This document shows, in pieces, positions 39,663 to 49,330 of a stretch of 58,546 nucleotides of DNA (within the stretch, counting starts at the first letter, position 1; every line of letters begins with the position of its first letter). The notes beneath the pieces are model-generated. The model worked only from the letters and a program-made list of their open reading frames with translations, did not search any database and was not told the origin of the DNA. The stretch comes from an uncultured Rhodospirillaceae bacterium. Its GTDB lineage: Bacteria > Pseudomonadota > Alphaproteobacteria > Rhodospirillales > Magnetospirillaceae. Position numbers and translations under genes: made by a program. The stretch covers positions 1 to 58,546 of the forward strand of contig CAIUSV010000027.1 of NCBI GenBank assembly GCA_903901915.1. The letters run 5' to 3'.

Positions 39663-40889
39663 ATGAACACGATCATCCCGGCGACCGAAGCCATGGCGGC
39701 GGATCGTCGGGTCAAGGCCAATGTCGCCCGCCTTGCCGTGGCCCAGGCCCTGGCAGGCGCCAACGCCTCGGTCATCTTCGCGACCGGCGGACTGCTCGGC
39801 TCGACCCTGACTCCGGACCCGAAATTCGCCACGGTTCCCATCTCGTGTTTCGTGGTCGGCATGGCGGCAGGCACTCTGCCCACCGGGTGGATATCGCGAC
39901 ACCACGGCCGAAGAGCGGCCTTCATCGCCGGAACCGGTTGCGGCGTGGTAACCGGCCTGCTGGCGGCACTGGCGGTGGTGACGGCATCCTTTCCTCTTTT
40001 CTGTTTCGCCACCTTTCTGGGAGGGGTTTACGGAGCGGTGTCGCAATCGTTCCGGTTCGCCGCCGCCGACGGCGTCAGCCCGGCTTTCCGGCCCAAAGCC
40101 CTGTCCTGGGTCATGGCCGGCGGCGTGTTCGCCGGGGTGCTTGGGCCGCAACTGGTCAATTGGACCATGGAGATCTGGCCGCTTTACCTGTTCGCCGCCA
40201 GCTATCTGGCCCAGGCCGCGGTGGCGCTGGTCGCCATGGCGGTACTATCGGGCGTCGATCTTCCCGCCCCATCCACCACCGGTGACGATACCGGGCGCCC
40301 CTTGGGTATCATTGTCCGCCAGCCGCGCTTTCTGGCGGCGGTGGTTTGTGGCGTGGTCTCCTATGCCCTGATGAATTTGCTGATGACCTCGGCGCCTCTG
40401 GCGATGAAGCTGTGCGGGCTGTCCATCTCCGATTCCAATCTGGCGATCCAATGGCATGTGGTCGCCATGTATGGACCCAGCTTCTTCACCGGTGGCCTTA
40501 TCGCCCGATTCGGCGCCACCCGGGTGGTGATGCTGGGTCTGGCCATCATCGCCCTGGCGGCGGCGACGGACTTGCTGGGAACGACGGCTTCCCACTTCTG
40601 GGTCGGCTTGATCCTGTTGGGGGTGGGCTGGAATTTCGGCTTTGTCGGCGCCTCGGCCATGGTGTTGGATACCCATGGCCCACAAGAGCGCAACAAGGTT
40701 CAGGCCTTCAACGATTTCATCGTCTTCGGAACGGTGGCATTCGGCTCGTTCTCGTCGGGGCATCTGCTCGCCACCCACGGATGGGCGGTGGTAAACTGGA
40801 CCGCCTTTCCCTTCGTGGTTCTGGCCATCGTGGTCCTCGGGTGCCGGTCGGTCATGCCTGCCGGCACGTCGGGGCAGCGATCCGCTTGA
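39663..40889 (+). CDS. Major facilitator superfamily transporter
   Basis: 408 residues, twelve membrane helices by pattern. The A-like motif GWISRHHGRRAAF near 75-87 follows the second helix, and the middle loop around residues 195-210 is hydrophilic. The substrate is not recognisable. AGGAGCTTGAACCG precedes the ATG. It sits between the sulfur transporter and a hemerythrin-like gene; the 83-base gap to the latter could hold a separate promoter. Confidence 0.88.
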   Translation: MNTIIPATEAMAADRRVKANVARLAVAQALAGANASVIFATGGLLGSTLTPDPKFATVPISCFVVGMAAGTLPTGWISRHHGRRAAFIAGTGCGVVTGLLAALAVVTASFPLFCFATFLGGVYGAVSQSFRFAAADGVSPAFRPKALSWVMAGGVFAGVLGPQLVNWTMEIWPLYLFAASYLAQAAVALVAMAVLSGVDLPAPSTTGDDTGRPLGIIVRQPRFLAAVVCGVVSYALMNLLMTSAPLAMKLCGLSISDSNLAIQWHVVAMYGPSFFTGGLIARFGATRVVMLGLAIIALAAATDLLGTTASHFWVGLILLGVGWNFGFVGASAMVLDTHGPQERNKVQAFNDFIVFGTVAFGSFSSGHLLATHGWAVVNWTAFPFVVLAIVVLGCRSVMPAGTSGQRSA

Positions 40890-40972
40890 CGGCGGCAAGG
40901 CTTGTCGCGACCCTATTGCCGGTTTCCGACGGTCGAGACCGGATGATCGGTCATAAAAAAGGAATTTCCGCG

Positions 40973-41356
40973 ATGACGGACAGCACCACCGCAGACAGCT
41001 GCAAGCTTCAGATGGACAACGAGCACAAGGTCCAGATCGGACTGATGACGGCATTGGCGGAGTCGGTCAAGCTGGGCAAACCATCCGGAGAACTATCGGA
41101 AATCGTCAGCCAGTTGATCGAATACACCAACGTGCACTTCCTGTCGGAACAGCTGCTGATGCGGCTTTACAGCTATCCCAATCTTGATGTCCACGAGGCC
41201 GAACATGACCGGCTTATGGAACAGGCTCGCGTGCTGGAACAGGCCGTTCTGTCCGGCGACACGCTCTTGGGTGCGGCCGAGCTGGACAAGCTGCGCGCGT
41301 GGCTCATGAACCATATCGAGCGCATGGACAGGGGGTTTCACCTGTATATCGGCTAG
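40973..41356 (+). CDS. Hemerythrin-like protein
   Basis: 127 residues of the hemerythrin family: MDNEHKVQIG, VHFLSEQLLMRLYSYPNLDVHEAEHDRLM, and the closing NHIERMDRGFHLYIG, which give the di-iron histidines, glutamate and aspartate in the usual order. It is shorter at the N-terminus than many bacteriohemerythrins. ATG 40973 is chosen for AAAAAAGGAA upstream; ATG 40943 would add ten residues. The stop TAG (41354-41356) is the edge of repeat copy 2. Confidence 0.88.
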   Translation: MTDSTTADSCKLQMDNEHKVQIGLMTALAESVKLGKPSGELSEIVSQLIEYTNVHFLSEQLLMRLYSYPNLDVHEAEHDRLMEQARVLEQAVLSGDTLLGAAELDKLRAWLMNHIERMDRGFHLYIG

Positions 41357-41480
41357 ATTGCTTCAGCTTCAAGCTGAAGCAATCCAGGATTCTGATTGTA
41401 CGAAAAAGCCGCGCTTTTTCATGACTCGAACGCCGCTCTGGCTCAAGAGTTTCCCTCAGCTTAAATGCGGGAAACTCTAA
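41353..41480 (+). repeat. Dispersed structured repeat, copy 2
   Basis: In order: hairpin GATTGCTTCAGC-TTCAA-GCTGAAGCAATC, the block AGGATTCTGATTGTACG, hairpin GAAAAAGC-CGC-GCTTTTTC, GGCTCAAGAGTTTCCC and closing GGGAAACTCT. It lacks 11 bases (GATTTTCCGAT) present in the other two copies. It sits between the convergent hemerythrin-like and Bax-inhibitor-1 genes. Confidence 0.85.
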
Positions 41481-41498
41481 CGCGACGGCGATACCGGA

Positions 41499-42245
41499 CT
41501 ATTTCGCCATCGACCGGAGCATGGCCAAAAGCCGCAGCAGGTACAAGAACAGGTTGATGAAATCGAGATAGAGAATCAACGCGCCCACGATGGAGGCTTT
41601 CGCCCGCTCGTCCCCCTCGCAGGCGTCGTAGAGATCGCGAACCTTCTGCGTATCCCAGGCGGTCATTCCGGCAAAGACCAGCACTCCGGCGCAGGACGTC
41701 ACGAACAGGATCGCCGAGGAGTGTATGAACAGATTGACCAGCCCGGCGGCGCACACGCCGATCATGCCCATCACGAGGAACGAGCCGACGGCATCAAGGT
41801 TCCGCCCGGTGGTATAGCCATAGAGCGACAATCCGGCAAAGGCGGCGGAGGTGACGGCGAATGCGACGGCGAGCAGGTCGCCGTCATAGGCCAGCATCAC
41901 CGGCGCCAGCGCCACCCCCATGAGAGCGACATAGCCCCAGAAGGTCGCATTCGCGGCGGCAAGCGACATCGAGGCCAGGCGCGCGCCCAGCACCAGGGGA
42001 ATCACGAACAGCGCCACCAGCACCACCCATTGCAGCGGCGTGCCGAACACCAACGCCATGACGTCGGACGACGAGGCGGAAAATCCGGCGATCAGACCGG
42101 TCAGGGCAATGCCCAGCGACATCCGGTTGTAGACGCCGAGCATGTGGCGCCGCAGCCCCTGGTCGACGGCGCCCGCCGATGCCTTCCGCCGTTCAGCGTT
42201 CGCCGCTCGCGCGGCGGCGCTCCGTCCCGTTCCGAAAGTGCTCAT
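41499..42245 (-). CDS. Bax inhibitor-1/YccA family membrane protein
   Basis: 248 residues with about seven membrane helices; the C-terminal part AWDTQKVRDLYDACEGDERAKASIVGALILYLDFINLFLYLLRL is the family signature. The N-terminal 30 residues are Arg/Ala-rich and probably cytosolic. Such proteins are proposed calcium-leak channels or stress regulators. The ATG follows GAAGGGAAC. It is the only gene of its transcript, opposite the hemerythrin-like gene across repeat copy 2. Confidence 0.93.
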   Translation of the reverse strand: MSTFGTGRSAAARAANAERRKASAGAVDQGLRRHMLGVYNRMSLGIALTGLIAGFSASSSDVMALVFGTPLQWVVLVALFVIPLVLGARLASMSLAAANATFWGYVALMGVALAPVMLAYDGDLLAVAFAVTSAAFAGLSLYGYTTGRNLDAVGSFLVMGMIGVCAAGLVNLFIHSSAILFVTSCAGVLVFAGMTAWDTQKVRDLYDACEGDERAKASIVGALILYLDFINLFLYLLRLLAMLRSMAK

Positions 42246-42319
42246 GGCGAGTTCCCTTCATGGACTGTGTTGACGACGACCCGGCACCCAGGCCTGACCG
42301 AACGGCCACGAGCGAACGA

Positions 42320-42340
42320 ATACAGACGAAAGTACTGTAT
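42320..42340 (-). other. Short hairpin in the gap between the BI-1 and acyltransferase-partner genes
   Basis: ATACAG (42320-42325) and CTGTAT (42335-42340) form a six-base stem, extended by AC/GT around a GAAA loop with one unpaired A. On the minus strand it could end the acetylation transcript (stop at 42425) before the BI-1 gene, but no T-run follows. The rest of 42246-42424 holds nothing I can support. Confidence 0.3.
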
Positions 42341-42424
42341 CTTGTCTCCTGGTAAAATCAGCACATTTCCGCGGAACCAGACGGGGCACGGACGTCACCG
42401 GCGCCCCGCCATAGGCTCTTCCGG

Positions 42425-43588
42425 TCAGAAAAGCGATTTCGGCTTTCGCTTCATCGTCTGGCCGACCAGTTCCCGCAAGTCGCGAACATCGCGGGGATGA
42501 GACGTTAGCCACTCCGTCTGGGCGGCCCGGATGCGGGCCAGATGCGCCTCCAGATTGGCGCGGTCCAGCCTGACCCCGGGTGTATCGGCCCCGCAAGACG
42601 TCTCCGGGTCGGAAACCCCGCCGAACATTCTCTGCATTATCGCACGGCCAAGCAGGGCGCGATTGTAATGGGACATGTCTTCATGAAGCTTCATGACGCC
42701 GCTATCGGGAACCTCTTCCGTGGTCCAGCAGTTGTAGCCGCTGAAATCCCACAGCGCCGCCGATCCGGCGTCGCCGGTGGCGTTAGCGTCCGCCACCATC
42801 TCCGCGACTATTCTTTTCCACTCTTCAAAAGCAGGCCACAGCCCGCTTTGCCGGATCAACTCCATCTCCCAGGCGTGAGTGGGGTGGATGAAGAGCTTGA
42901 GCGGAATATGGTGCTCGCGCGCTTCGGCGAGCAGCCGTTTCAGCGCGCCGGTGTGCGCCGAAAATCCGACGCCGGGATAGCTGAGGTGAAAGTTCTCGTA
43001 GGGAGCGGGAAAATAGGCACCGGCCAGATGCACGCGACTGGCGCGGAGGAATTCGCTCCGCCACGCCTTGACCGCGGGTTGAGGCGTGGCGGCGACGGGA
43101 ACGACGATCGGTTCGCCAAGAGACAGCTTCCGCACCCGTTCCACAAACGAGATCACGTTCGTTACCAGCAGCGAAATGCGCTCGACCACCGCCTTGAACG
43201 GCAGGGATTGGGACAATGAGGACCTGATCAGGGAAAGCGTATCAACGGGGTGGATCAGGTCACTTCGGTAAAAGACGTTGAAGCCGTAGAAATCGATACC
43301 GACGACGATGTATCGCGCCGAATCCAGAGCGCCACCGCTTTCAATCCCGCCGACAAGCTCATCGAACGCGGCACCGTACATCGGAACCACCAGGCGCCGG
43401 TCGAGGCCCGCCGGCCAGAACGCGGCACCGGTGGGAAGCCCCTCCACGCGCGAGGATCCGATCACAAGGCCGTCGGGCCGTTCGCGCAGGATCGTCTTCA
43501 CGGCGGTGCGCTGGCTGTTCCAGGCGGTTCCCCGGTACAGGGTGGTCGCATCAAGGGTCAGACAGAAAGCCACTTGCAGTCCGGCCAA
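42425..43588 (-). CDS. SGNH-type acyltransferase partner (alginate O-acetylation-like)
   Basis: 387 residues as an open frame from a TTG at 43588. Motifs GSSRVEGLP near residue 42, VGIDFYGFN, FIHPTHAWEME and EDMSHYNRA near the C-terminal half fit SGNH-like proteins that act with MBOAT acyltransferases (AlgX/AlgJ/DUF1574 type) on exported polysaccharide. The N-terminal membrane helix looks truncated: just upstream the same frame reads LGTILALA but hits a stop with no ATG, GTG or TTG. The true start may be elsewhere or the 5' end is frameshifted. It follows the MBOAT gene. Confidence 0.65.
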   Translation of the reverse strand: MAGLQVAFCLTLDATTLYRGTAWNSQRTAVKTILRERPDGLVIGSSRVEGLPTGAAFWPAGLDRRLVVPMYGAAFDELVGGIESGGALDSARYIVVGIDFYGFNVFYRSDLIHPVDTLSLIRSSLSQSLPFKAVVERISLLVTNVISFVERVRKLSLGEPIVVPVAATPQPAVKAWRSEFLRASRVHLAGAYFPAPYENFHLSYPGVGFSAHTGALKRLLAEAREHHIPLKLFIHPTHAWEMELIRQSGLWPAFEEWKRIVAEMVADANATGDAGSAALWDFSGYNCWTTEEVPDSGVMKLHEDMSHYNRALLGRAIMQRMFGGVSDPETSCGADTPGVRLDRANLEAHLARIRAAQTEWLTSHPRDVRDLRELVGQTMKRKPKSLF

Positions 43589-43649
43589 GGCCAGAATGGT
43601 ACCGAGGACAAGAAGGACATATCACCTAGCCAATGGAACGGCCACCACG

Positions 43650-45094
43650 TCAGAAGTTGAAGTAGATGAATTTCCTGGGGTCGATCATGGACCCCAGGGT
43701 GATGTACCCCACCACGGCGAACGTCAGGCCCCATATCCAATCGGGGCGCCATCTGATCGCCAACAGGTCTTGCCAGCGGGCTGTTTCAATCTGCGGCATG
43801 CCATATCTCTCCGGCCGATACGCCATCAGTTGCGAGGTGTTGGGGAGAGCCCAGACAAAAACCGCGCCCACGCCGATTAACCACCAGGCCTGGAGACCGA
43901 TCAAGATGACATCTCCGCCGGCCAGGCCGACCATGCTGCGATAGAGGGTAAGAGCGGTGGCCAGACTATCCGCCCGGAACAACACCCACGCCATCACGAC
44001 GGCGATCATCGTCAGTGCAATCGATACCCCGGTACCGAGCGCGCCGAATCTTCCGCCCAAGGAGGTCTTGCGCCAGGCATGATTGACGACAAGATAGCAC
44101 CCGTGCAGCACCCCCCAACACACGAACGGCCAGCCGGCACCGTGCCACAAGCCGCCCAGGGACATCACCACGAGAACATTTACAAACTGTCGCCCGGTTC
44201 CCTTCCGGGATCCGCCAAGCGGAAAATAAATGTAATCCCGAAGGAAGTTCGACAGCGTAATGTGCCAACGCCGCCAGAACTCTATGATCGACGCCGACTT
44301 GTATGGCGACAGGAAATTCACCGGCATCTCGATGCCGAATATCTTGCTGATGCCGATGGCGATATCGGAATAACCCGAGAAATCCAGGTAGATCTCAAGC
44401 GTGAATGCCAGCGCCCCGGCCCAGGCATCGAGGGAGGTCACGCCTCCCACCGCGGCGGCGCCAAAAACCTTCTGGGACATGCCGGCGAATAAATCCGCCA
44501 GGACGACTTTCTTGAACAGGCCGATCACCATGATCGTCAGGCCGGACGCCGCATTGGTCGAAGAGATCGGCCCCATCGCCGATATCTGCCCCTTGAGTTC
44601 CCGATGGTGAGCGATCGGCCCGGCAACGAGCTGGGGGAAGAAGAACACGAACAGGAAAAAGCGGCTCAGGCTGCGATCTTCCGTCCGCCCGGTGTAGCAA
44701 TCAACAAGGAATGCGATCTTCTGGAACGTAAAAAATGAAATTCCAAGCGGTAGTAGCACCGGGGCATAATCAATTTTCGCCCACACCGCCGATATGTTTT
44801 CTATAAAAAATCCATTATACTTAAAATAACCAAGAACAATAAGATTGAATGACGCCGCTAATGCAAGTGTATTTTTTCCTTTCTTGATGACAGCGCCCGC
44901 CCAAGCCAAAAATTTATCACACACAACATAATCAGTAGTGGAAGGTGATACGGTATGTAGCTTCCATAAAACACGAACGACGCCAGAGTAAGGACATAAC
45001 GCCCCATATCCTTGCCAAAGAATGACGCGACGCCATACAGTCCTATCGTTGCTGGCAGGAATAAAATCAGGAACTCGTACGAGTTAAAAAGCAT
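43650..45094 (-). pseudogene. MBOAT-family O-acyltransferase, frameshifted in an A6 tract
   Basis: The first 78 codons (from ATG 45094, GGAG upstream) give MLFNSYEFLILFLPATIGLYG and more, then end. From the -1 frame the protein resumes as NTLALAASFNLIVLGYFKY and runs to 43650, with the MBOAT blocks YSDIAIGISKIFGIEMP, EFWRRWHITLS, YIYFPLGGSRKG and GLWHGAGW. Joined at the A-tract (plus-strand T's 44872-44877) it would be about 480 residues, normal for AlgI-like acyltransferases. Restoring one base there repairs the frame. It could be a real mutation, a read error, or programmed slippage. Confidence 0.75.
44872..44877 (-). other. A6 tract at the MBOAT frameshift
   Basis: Six consecutive T on the plus strand (A6 in the mRNA) at the point where the two halves of the MBOAT frame meet. 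Reading seven A's would give a continuous protein (...RKEKNTLALAA...). The surrounding 5' segment of the gene is A+T-richer than its flanks. Confidence 0.7.
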
Positions 45095-45298
45095 GGAAAC
45101 TCCGATTTCCAGGCATCGTCACCTGGCACCCGTCAAGATGACCGGACCATCCGTCCGCCGCATGGCAAAATATCGCAACAGGCCGCCGCCGAGAAGCACC
45201 GCAAGCGGCCTTTCGCCCACCCGCCGCCGCGAGACCATGGAACAGCGCGTCGAGGAAGGGTAGAGGCGGCCCGACGGATGGGGCATCGGGCGGAACGA

Positions 45299-47953
45299 TC
45301 AACCGCACCCCGGAAAAAGCGCCTTGCGCGCCTCGTCCAGCAGCAGCACCGATGCCGCGGTCATGATCGACACCCCCCAGTCCGGCGCGGTCAGCGCCAC
45401 GGTGTCGAACGTCGCCTGCGCCGGTGACCAGTACACCACCAGCACCTGCATCGCCAAAACCGCCGCCAACGCCGACCACAGTTTGGCGTTCCGGAAGAAG
45501 GTGGCGTTGAAGACGCTGGCGTTTTCGCTCCGGGCATTGAAGACGTTGAAGAACTGGAACAGGACGAAGGTGGTGAATGCCAGGGTCAGGGCATAGGGTT
45601 GGCCGTGGCTCGACAGGCCGTGGCGGAACATCAGCAAGGTGCCGGCCATCATCGTCACACCGTAGACCGCCAGGACGAACAGGCGGCGGCCGCTCAAAAT
45701 CCGCGCCGACGGCGAACGCGGCCGTTCCGTCATCAGCCCCGGCCGCGCCGGCTCCACCCCTAGGGTCATGGCTGGCGGCCCATCCATGATGATATTGATC
45801 CACAGCAGGTGAATGGCGGTGAATGGCGCCGGCCAGCCCAGCAGGGTGGCGCCCAGCACGGTCAGAATGGCGCCGATATTGGTCGAAAGCTGGAAGCGGA
45901 CGAACTTGACGATATTGTCGTAGACTATCCGTCCCTCTTCCACCGCATGGACGATGGTCGAGAAGTCATCGTCGGTAAGAACCAGGGCCGCCGCCGCGCG
46001 GGTTACGGCGGTACCGGAGAGTCCCATGGCGACACCGATATCGGCGACCTTCAGCGCCGGAGCATCGTTGACGCCGTCACCCGTCATGGCCACCACATGT
46101 CCGATGGCCTGCAACGTACGCAGGATGCGCACCTTGTGGACCGGGGTGACCCGCGCGAACACGGCGATGGCGTCGATACGAGCTTGCAAGATCGCATCAT
46201 CCAGTCCATCCAGCTCGGCGCCGCTGACGACTTCGCCGTCAAGATCCAGTTCGCGGGCGATGGCGGTCGCCGTCGCCTTATGATCGCCGGTGATCATCTT
46301 GACCTGGATGCCGGCATCGCGGCATCGCCGGATCGCCGCCTTCGCCTCGGGCCTTGGCGGGTCGGCCAGACCGACGAGACCAAGAAAGGTCCAGTCCGCC
46401 GCCCAGACCATCGGATCGCCGGAAAGATCGAAATCACCGGCGGGAATGGAACGGCGGGCAACCCCAAGCACCCGCAATGCCTGATCGGCGAGAAACGCGT
46501 TCTCGCCCTCCAGCACCGCCACCGCGGCGCCATCCAGCCCGCGCACGCCATCGGCGGACAGCCAGAAGGACGACCGGGCCAGTAGAACGTCGGGAGCCCC
46601 TTTGACAACCATCTCCACCGTTTCGCCGTCACGATGAAACGTCGCCATGAATTTGCGGGCCGAATCGAAGGGGATTTCGGCCAGGCGGGGCCGGCTTGCC
46701 CGCTCGGCCGCGGGGTCGACCCCGCCCTTGGCGGCCAGAACCCACAGCGCTGCCTCGGTGGGATCGCCCACCGCCTGCTCGTGGCGTACGGCGGCATCAC
46801 CGCATACCGCCATGGCGATCAGGAGGGAGCGATAATCGGCGGCGGGCGCGCCCAGGATCGCCCCCCGCGCCCGATATCCCTCACCGCCGACGACGAACCG
46901 CCCCCCCCGAAACCAGCCGGCCCGCGCGGTCATCTGATTGAGGGTCAGGGTCCCGGTCTTGTCGGCACAGATGACGGTGGTCGATCCCAAGGTCTCCACC
47001 GCCGACAGTTTCTTGACGATGGCGTGGGTCTTCGCCATCCGCCACATGCCGATGGCCAGCGTCACCGTCACCACCGCCGGAAGTCCCTCGGGAATCGCCG
47101 CGACGGCCAGGGCGACCGCCATCATGGCCGCCTGCGTCCATGGCAGATCCCGCAGCAGGTCGGCGAGGAAAATAAGCACGACGACCACACCGGCAATGGC
47201 GGCCAGCCGTTTTCCCAGGGCGTCAAGCTGACGTTGCAACGGGGCCTGGGTGTCCTCGGCGGCATCGATCATCCCGGCAAGCCGGCCCATTTCGGTTCGC
47301 ATGCCGGTGTCGGTCACGATCAGTTCGGCGCGACCCCGGCAAACCGCCGTGTTCATGAACAAAAGGTTCCGGCGGTCGCCCAGGGCCGGTTCGTCCTCGG
47401 CCATGGCCTCGACCGACTTGATCACCGCGCGGGACTCGCCGGTCAACGCGGATTCATCCACCTCCAGATCGCGGGCGAACAGCAACCGGCCGTCGGCGGG
47501 CACCCGGTCGCCCGCCTCCAACTGCACGATGTCTCCGGGCACCAACCCGGCGGCATCGACCTCGACCAGTTGACCATCGCGACGCACCCGGCTACGGGCA
47601 GGCAGCATCCTTTTCAGCGCGGCCAGGGTTCGTTCCGCCCGGTATTCCTGCCAGAAGCCAAGGGCGGAATTGAACACCACCACCACCAGGATCACCGCGC
47701 CATCCTTGATGTCGCCGATCGCCCAGGCCAGGGCGGCGGCACACAGCAGCACCACGACCAGAACAGCCTTGAACTGATCGACGAACCTCAGCCAAAGCGG
47801 ACGGACGGCGGCATCGGCCAGCGCATTCGCGCCGTATTCCTCGATCCGCGCGGCGACCGCGTGCGAGGACAACCCCAGCTCCGGATCGACGGCCAGTCTT
47901 CGTGCGGTATCGGCGACGGCAAGAGTGTGCCAGTGGGGGCAGTCGTTGGCCAT
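45299..47953 (-). CDS. P-type cation-transporting ATPase (Ca2+/Mg2+-type)
   Basis: 884 residues of the type II P-type ATPases. The N-terminal cation-ATPase domain, actuator TGES, membrane helix AVAAIPEGLPAVVTVTLAIG with the PEGLP ion-binding motif, phosphorylated D331 in DKTGTLT, MVVKGAPDVLL, and the hinge TGDGVNDAP are all present; five C-terminal helices follow. This fits the SERCA-like group and probably exports Ca2+ or a similar cation, though the ion cannot be proven. The start is set at ATG 47953; the open frame continues upstream to 48781 without any protein-like sequence. Confidence 0.92.
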   Translation of the reverse strand: MANDCPHWHTLAVADTARRLAVDPELGLSSHAVAARIEEYGANALADAAVRPLWLRFVDQFKAVLVVVLLCAAALAWAIGDIKDGAVILVVVVFNSALGFWQEYRAERTLAALKRMLPARSRVRRDGQLVEVDAAGLVPGDIVQLEAGDRVPADGRLLFARDLEVDESALTGESRAVIKSVEAMAEDEPALGDRRNLLFMNTAVCRGRAELIVTDTGMRTEMGRLAGMIDAAEDTQAPLQRQLDALGKRLAAIAGVVVVLIFLADLLRDLPWTQAAMMAVALAVAAIPEGLPAVVTVTLAIGMWRMAKTHAIVKKLSAVETLGSTTVICADKTGTLTLNQMTARAGWFRGGRFVVGGEGYRARGAILGAPAADYRSLLIAMAVCGDAAVRHEQAVGDPTEAALWVLAAKGGVDPAAERASRPRLAEIPFDSARKFMATFHRDGETVEMVVKGAPDVLLARSSFWLSADGVRGLDGAAVAVLEGENAFLADQALRVLGVARRSIPAGDFDLSGDPMVWAADWTFLGLVGLADPPRPEAKAAIRRCRDAGIQVKMITGDHKATATAIARELDLDGEVVSGAELDGLDDAILQARIDAIAVFARVTPVHKVRILRTLQAIGHVVAMTGDGVNDAPALKVADIGVAMGLSGTAVTRAAAALVLTDDDFSTIVHAVEEGRIVYDNIVKFVRFQLSTNIGAILTVLGATLLGWPAPFTAIHLLWINIIMDGPPAMTLGVEPARPGLMTERPRSPSARILSGRRLFVLAVYGVTMMAGTLLMFRHGLSSHGQPYALTLAFTTFVLFQFFNVFNARSENASVFNATFFRNAKLWSALAAVLAMQVLVVYWSPAQATFDTVALTAPDWGVSIMTAASVLLLDEARKALFPGCG

Positions 47954-48107
47954 GGAGCGGCAATCCCGGAAGTCCCGCGATCGGGCAGACCAGTGTACAC
48001 CAGAGCCGGGCCGATGGCATGACGCGCGGAGATCGCGTCGCGACATGAGATGACGTCCGCCGGCGGCCGTGCCATCATCCGCCCCGATGAACCTTGGAGA
48101 GATCCCG

Positions 48108-48731
48108 ATGCCCCTTCGCCTTTTCGCCCTCATGATCGGCCTGGCCCTGGCCGTGCTCGCCCCCCGTCCCGGCGCCGCCGAGACCGCAGGATACGATCTC
48201 GGCCTGGTCCGCACCGGAATGAAGCTGGAAGGCCTGCGCAAGACGGCCTGGCCGGCGGGCGCCCGGCTGCTGTGCAATGGCGACACCGATCTTCCGACCA
48301 ACATCGAATCCCCCACCCGCGACGGCATCGTATTGCCGCCTCGCCTCGACGGCCTCGGTATCATTCCCTGCACCTTGTTCGCCCCGACCGCGGACGGCAC
48401 CTGGAAGCTGAAGGCGACGGAATTCGCGGGAGCGCCGGCGCAGCTTTGGGCCCTCGGGGTGGCGGCCAAGGAAGGCGGCGAGGTGCGGGTGGCCCAGATC
48501 AAGCTGTGGCAGTCCGACGATGCCCTCAAAGGCACCATCGACTTCATCACCAGCCGCCTCGGGCCACCCAACTCGACCCATGACAACGGCGCCAATTGGA
48601 GCAACGACGACTGCGAAGCCCTGATCGGCCGCCTCAAATCCGGCGGCATCCTCGTTGTCGTTACCGACAAGCGCCTTGAAGCCGAGATCCGCAAGAGGAT
48701 TGATACCGCCCAGCCCAAGACCGGACATTGA
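48108..48731 (+). CDS. Exported protein of unknown function
   Basis: 207 residues with a signal peptide (PLRLFALMIGLALAVLAPRP, cleaved near GAAE). The mature part has two cysteines far apart (LLCNGDTD, NDDCEALIGR) and IIPCTLF, suggesting disulfides, and YDLGLVRTGMKLEGLRKTAW at its start. I do not recognise the family. GGAGAG (48096-48101) precedes ATG 48108; earlier in-frame ATGs are less likely. It is monocistronic and divergent from the P-type ATPase. Confidence 0.7.
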   Translation: MPLRLFALMIGLALAVLAPRPGAAETAGYDLGLVRTGMKLEGLRKTAWPAGARLLCNGDTDLPTNIESPTRDGIVLPPRLDGLGIIPCTLFAPTADGTWKLKATEFAGAPAQLWALGVAAKEGGEVRVAQIKLWQSDDALKGTIDFITSRLGPPNSTHDNGANWSNDDCEALIGRLKSGGILVVVTDKRLEAEIRKRIDTAQPKTGH

Positions 48732-48857
48732 GCGAAGCCGGAAGGATTGGCGGGAACGCCATCCGCTTGCTTTGCCGTCACCCGAGGTCGCGATGATTAA
48801 CCCGCGCCGCATGGTCGGAATATATCGTTCCGCACATGCTGATGATATGCTGTCGGT

Positions 48858-49247
48858 ATGGCCCAGACCGCGCCGCAAGGCGCTGGGCCGACCACCATAT
48901 CCGCGAAGGGATCGCCAGACGTGTTTCAGTTTAACGAGCGGAGACGCCATGTCCGCAGGGTCGGTGAAGGGCTGATCGTGCTGATCGATGGTCGTGGCTA
49001 TTCCATTGTCGACATCTCGATCGCGGGGCTGAGCTTTCAAACCAGCGGACACCGGGTTGGCGAGCGGGTGGCCCTGAAGATTGCCCGGCTGACCGATCTG
49101 AATGACGGCGTCGAGGGGAGAATAACGGTCGTGGATTCCAGCGACGCCGTGACACGTGGCCAGTTCCTTCCGACCGCGCGTCTCATGCATTATATCGTCG
49201 GTCACATCGCCGAGGCCACGGGCGTTTCCCCGGCATATTTCAAATAG
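48858..49247 (+). CDS. PilZ domain protein, candidate c-di-GMP receptor
   Basis: 129 residues. The c-di-GMP binding signature is present: NERRRHVRRVGEG (RxxxR type) and DISIAGLSF (D-x-S-x-x-G). The rest follows the PilZ beta-barrel (VALKIARLTDLNDGVEG, ITVVDSS). An N-terminal flexible stretch of 24 residues leads. It probably binds c-di-GMP made by the diguanylate cyclase encoded next to it, and may modulate motility. Confidence 0.88.
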   Translation: MAQTAPQGAGPTTISAKGSPDVFQFNERRRHVRRVGEGLIVLIDGRGYSIVDISIAGLSFQTSGHRVGERVALKIARLTDLNDGVEGRITVVDSSDAVTRGQFLPTARLMHYIVGHIAEATGVSPAYFK

Positions 49248-49330
49248 CAACGCCTTGGCGGTGACCGGAACGCCCCTGTTATCGGGGGATGGCCGGCGGC
49301 TCGGTCGGGTTCATGTTGAGAGATATCGCC

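Noticed and set aside
47954-48781. Upstream extension of the P-type ATPase frame
   Set aside because: The extra 276 codons contain no ATPase motif and overlap the opposite exported-protein gene; the family N-terminus starts at 47953.
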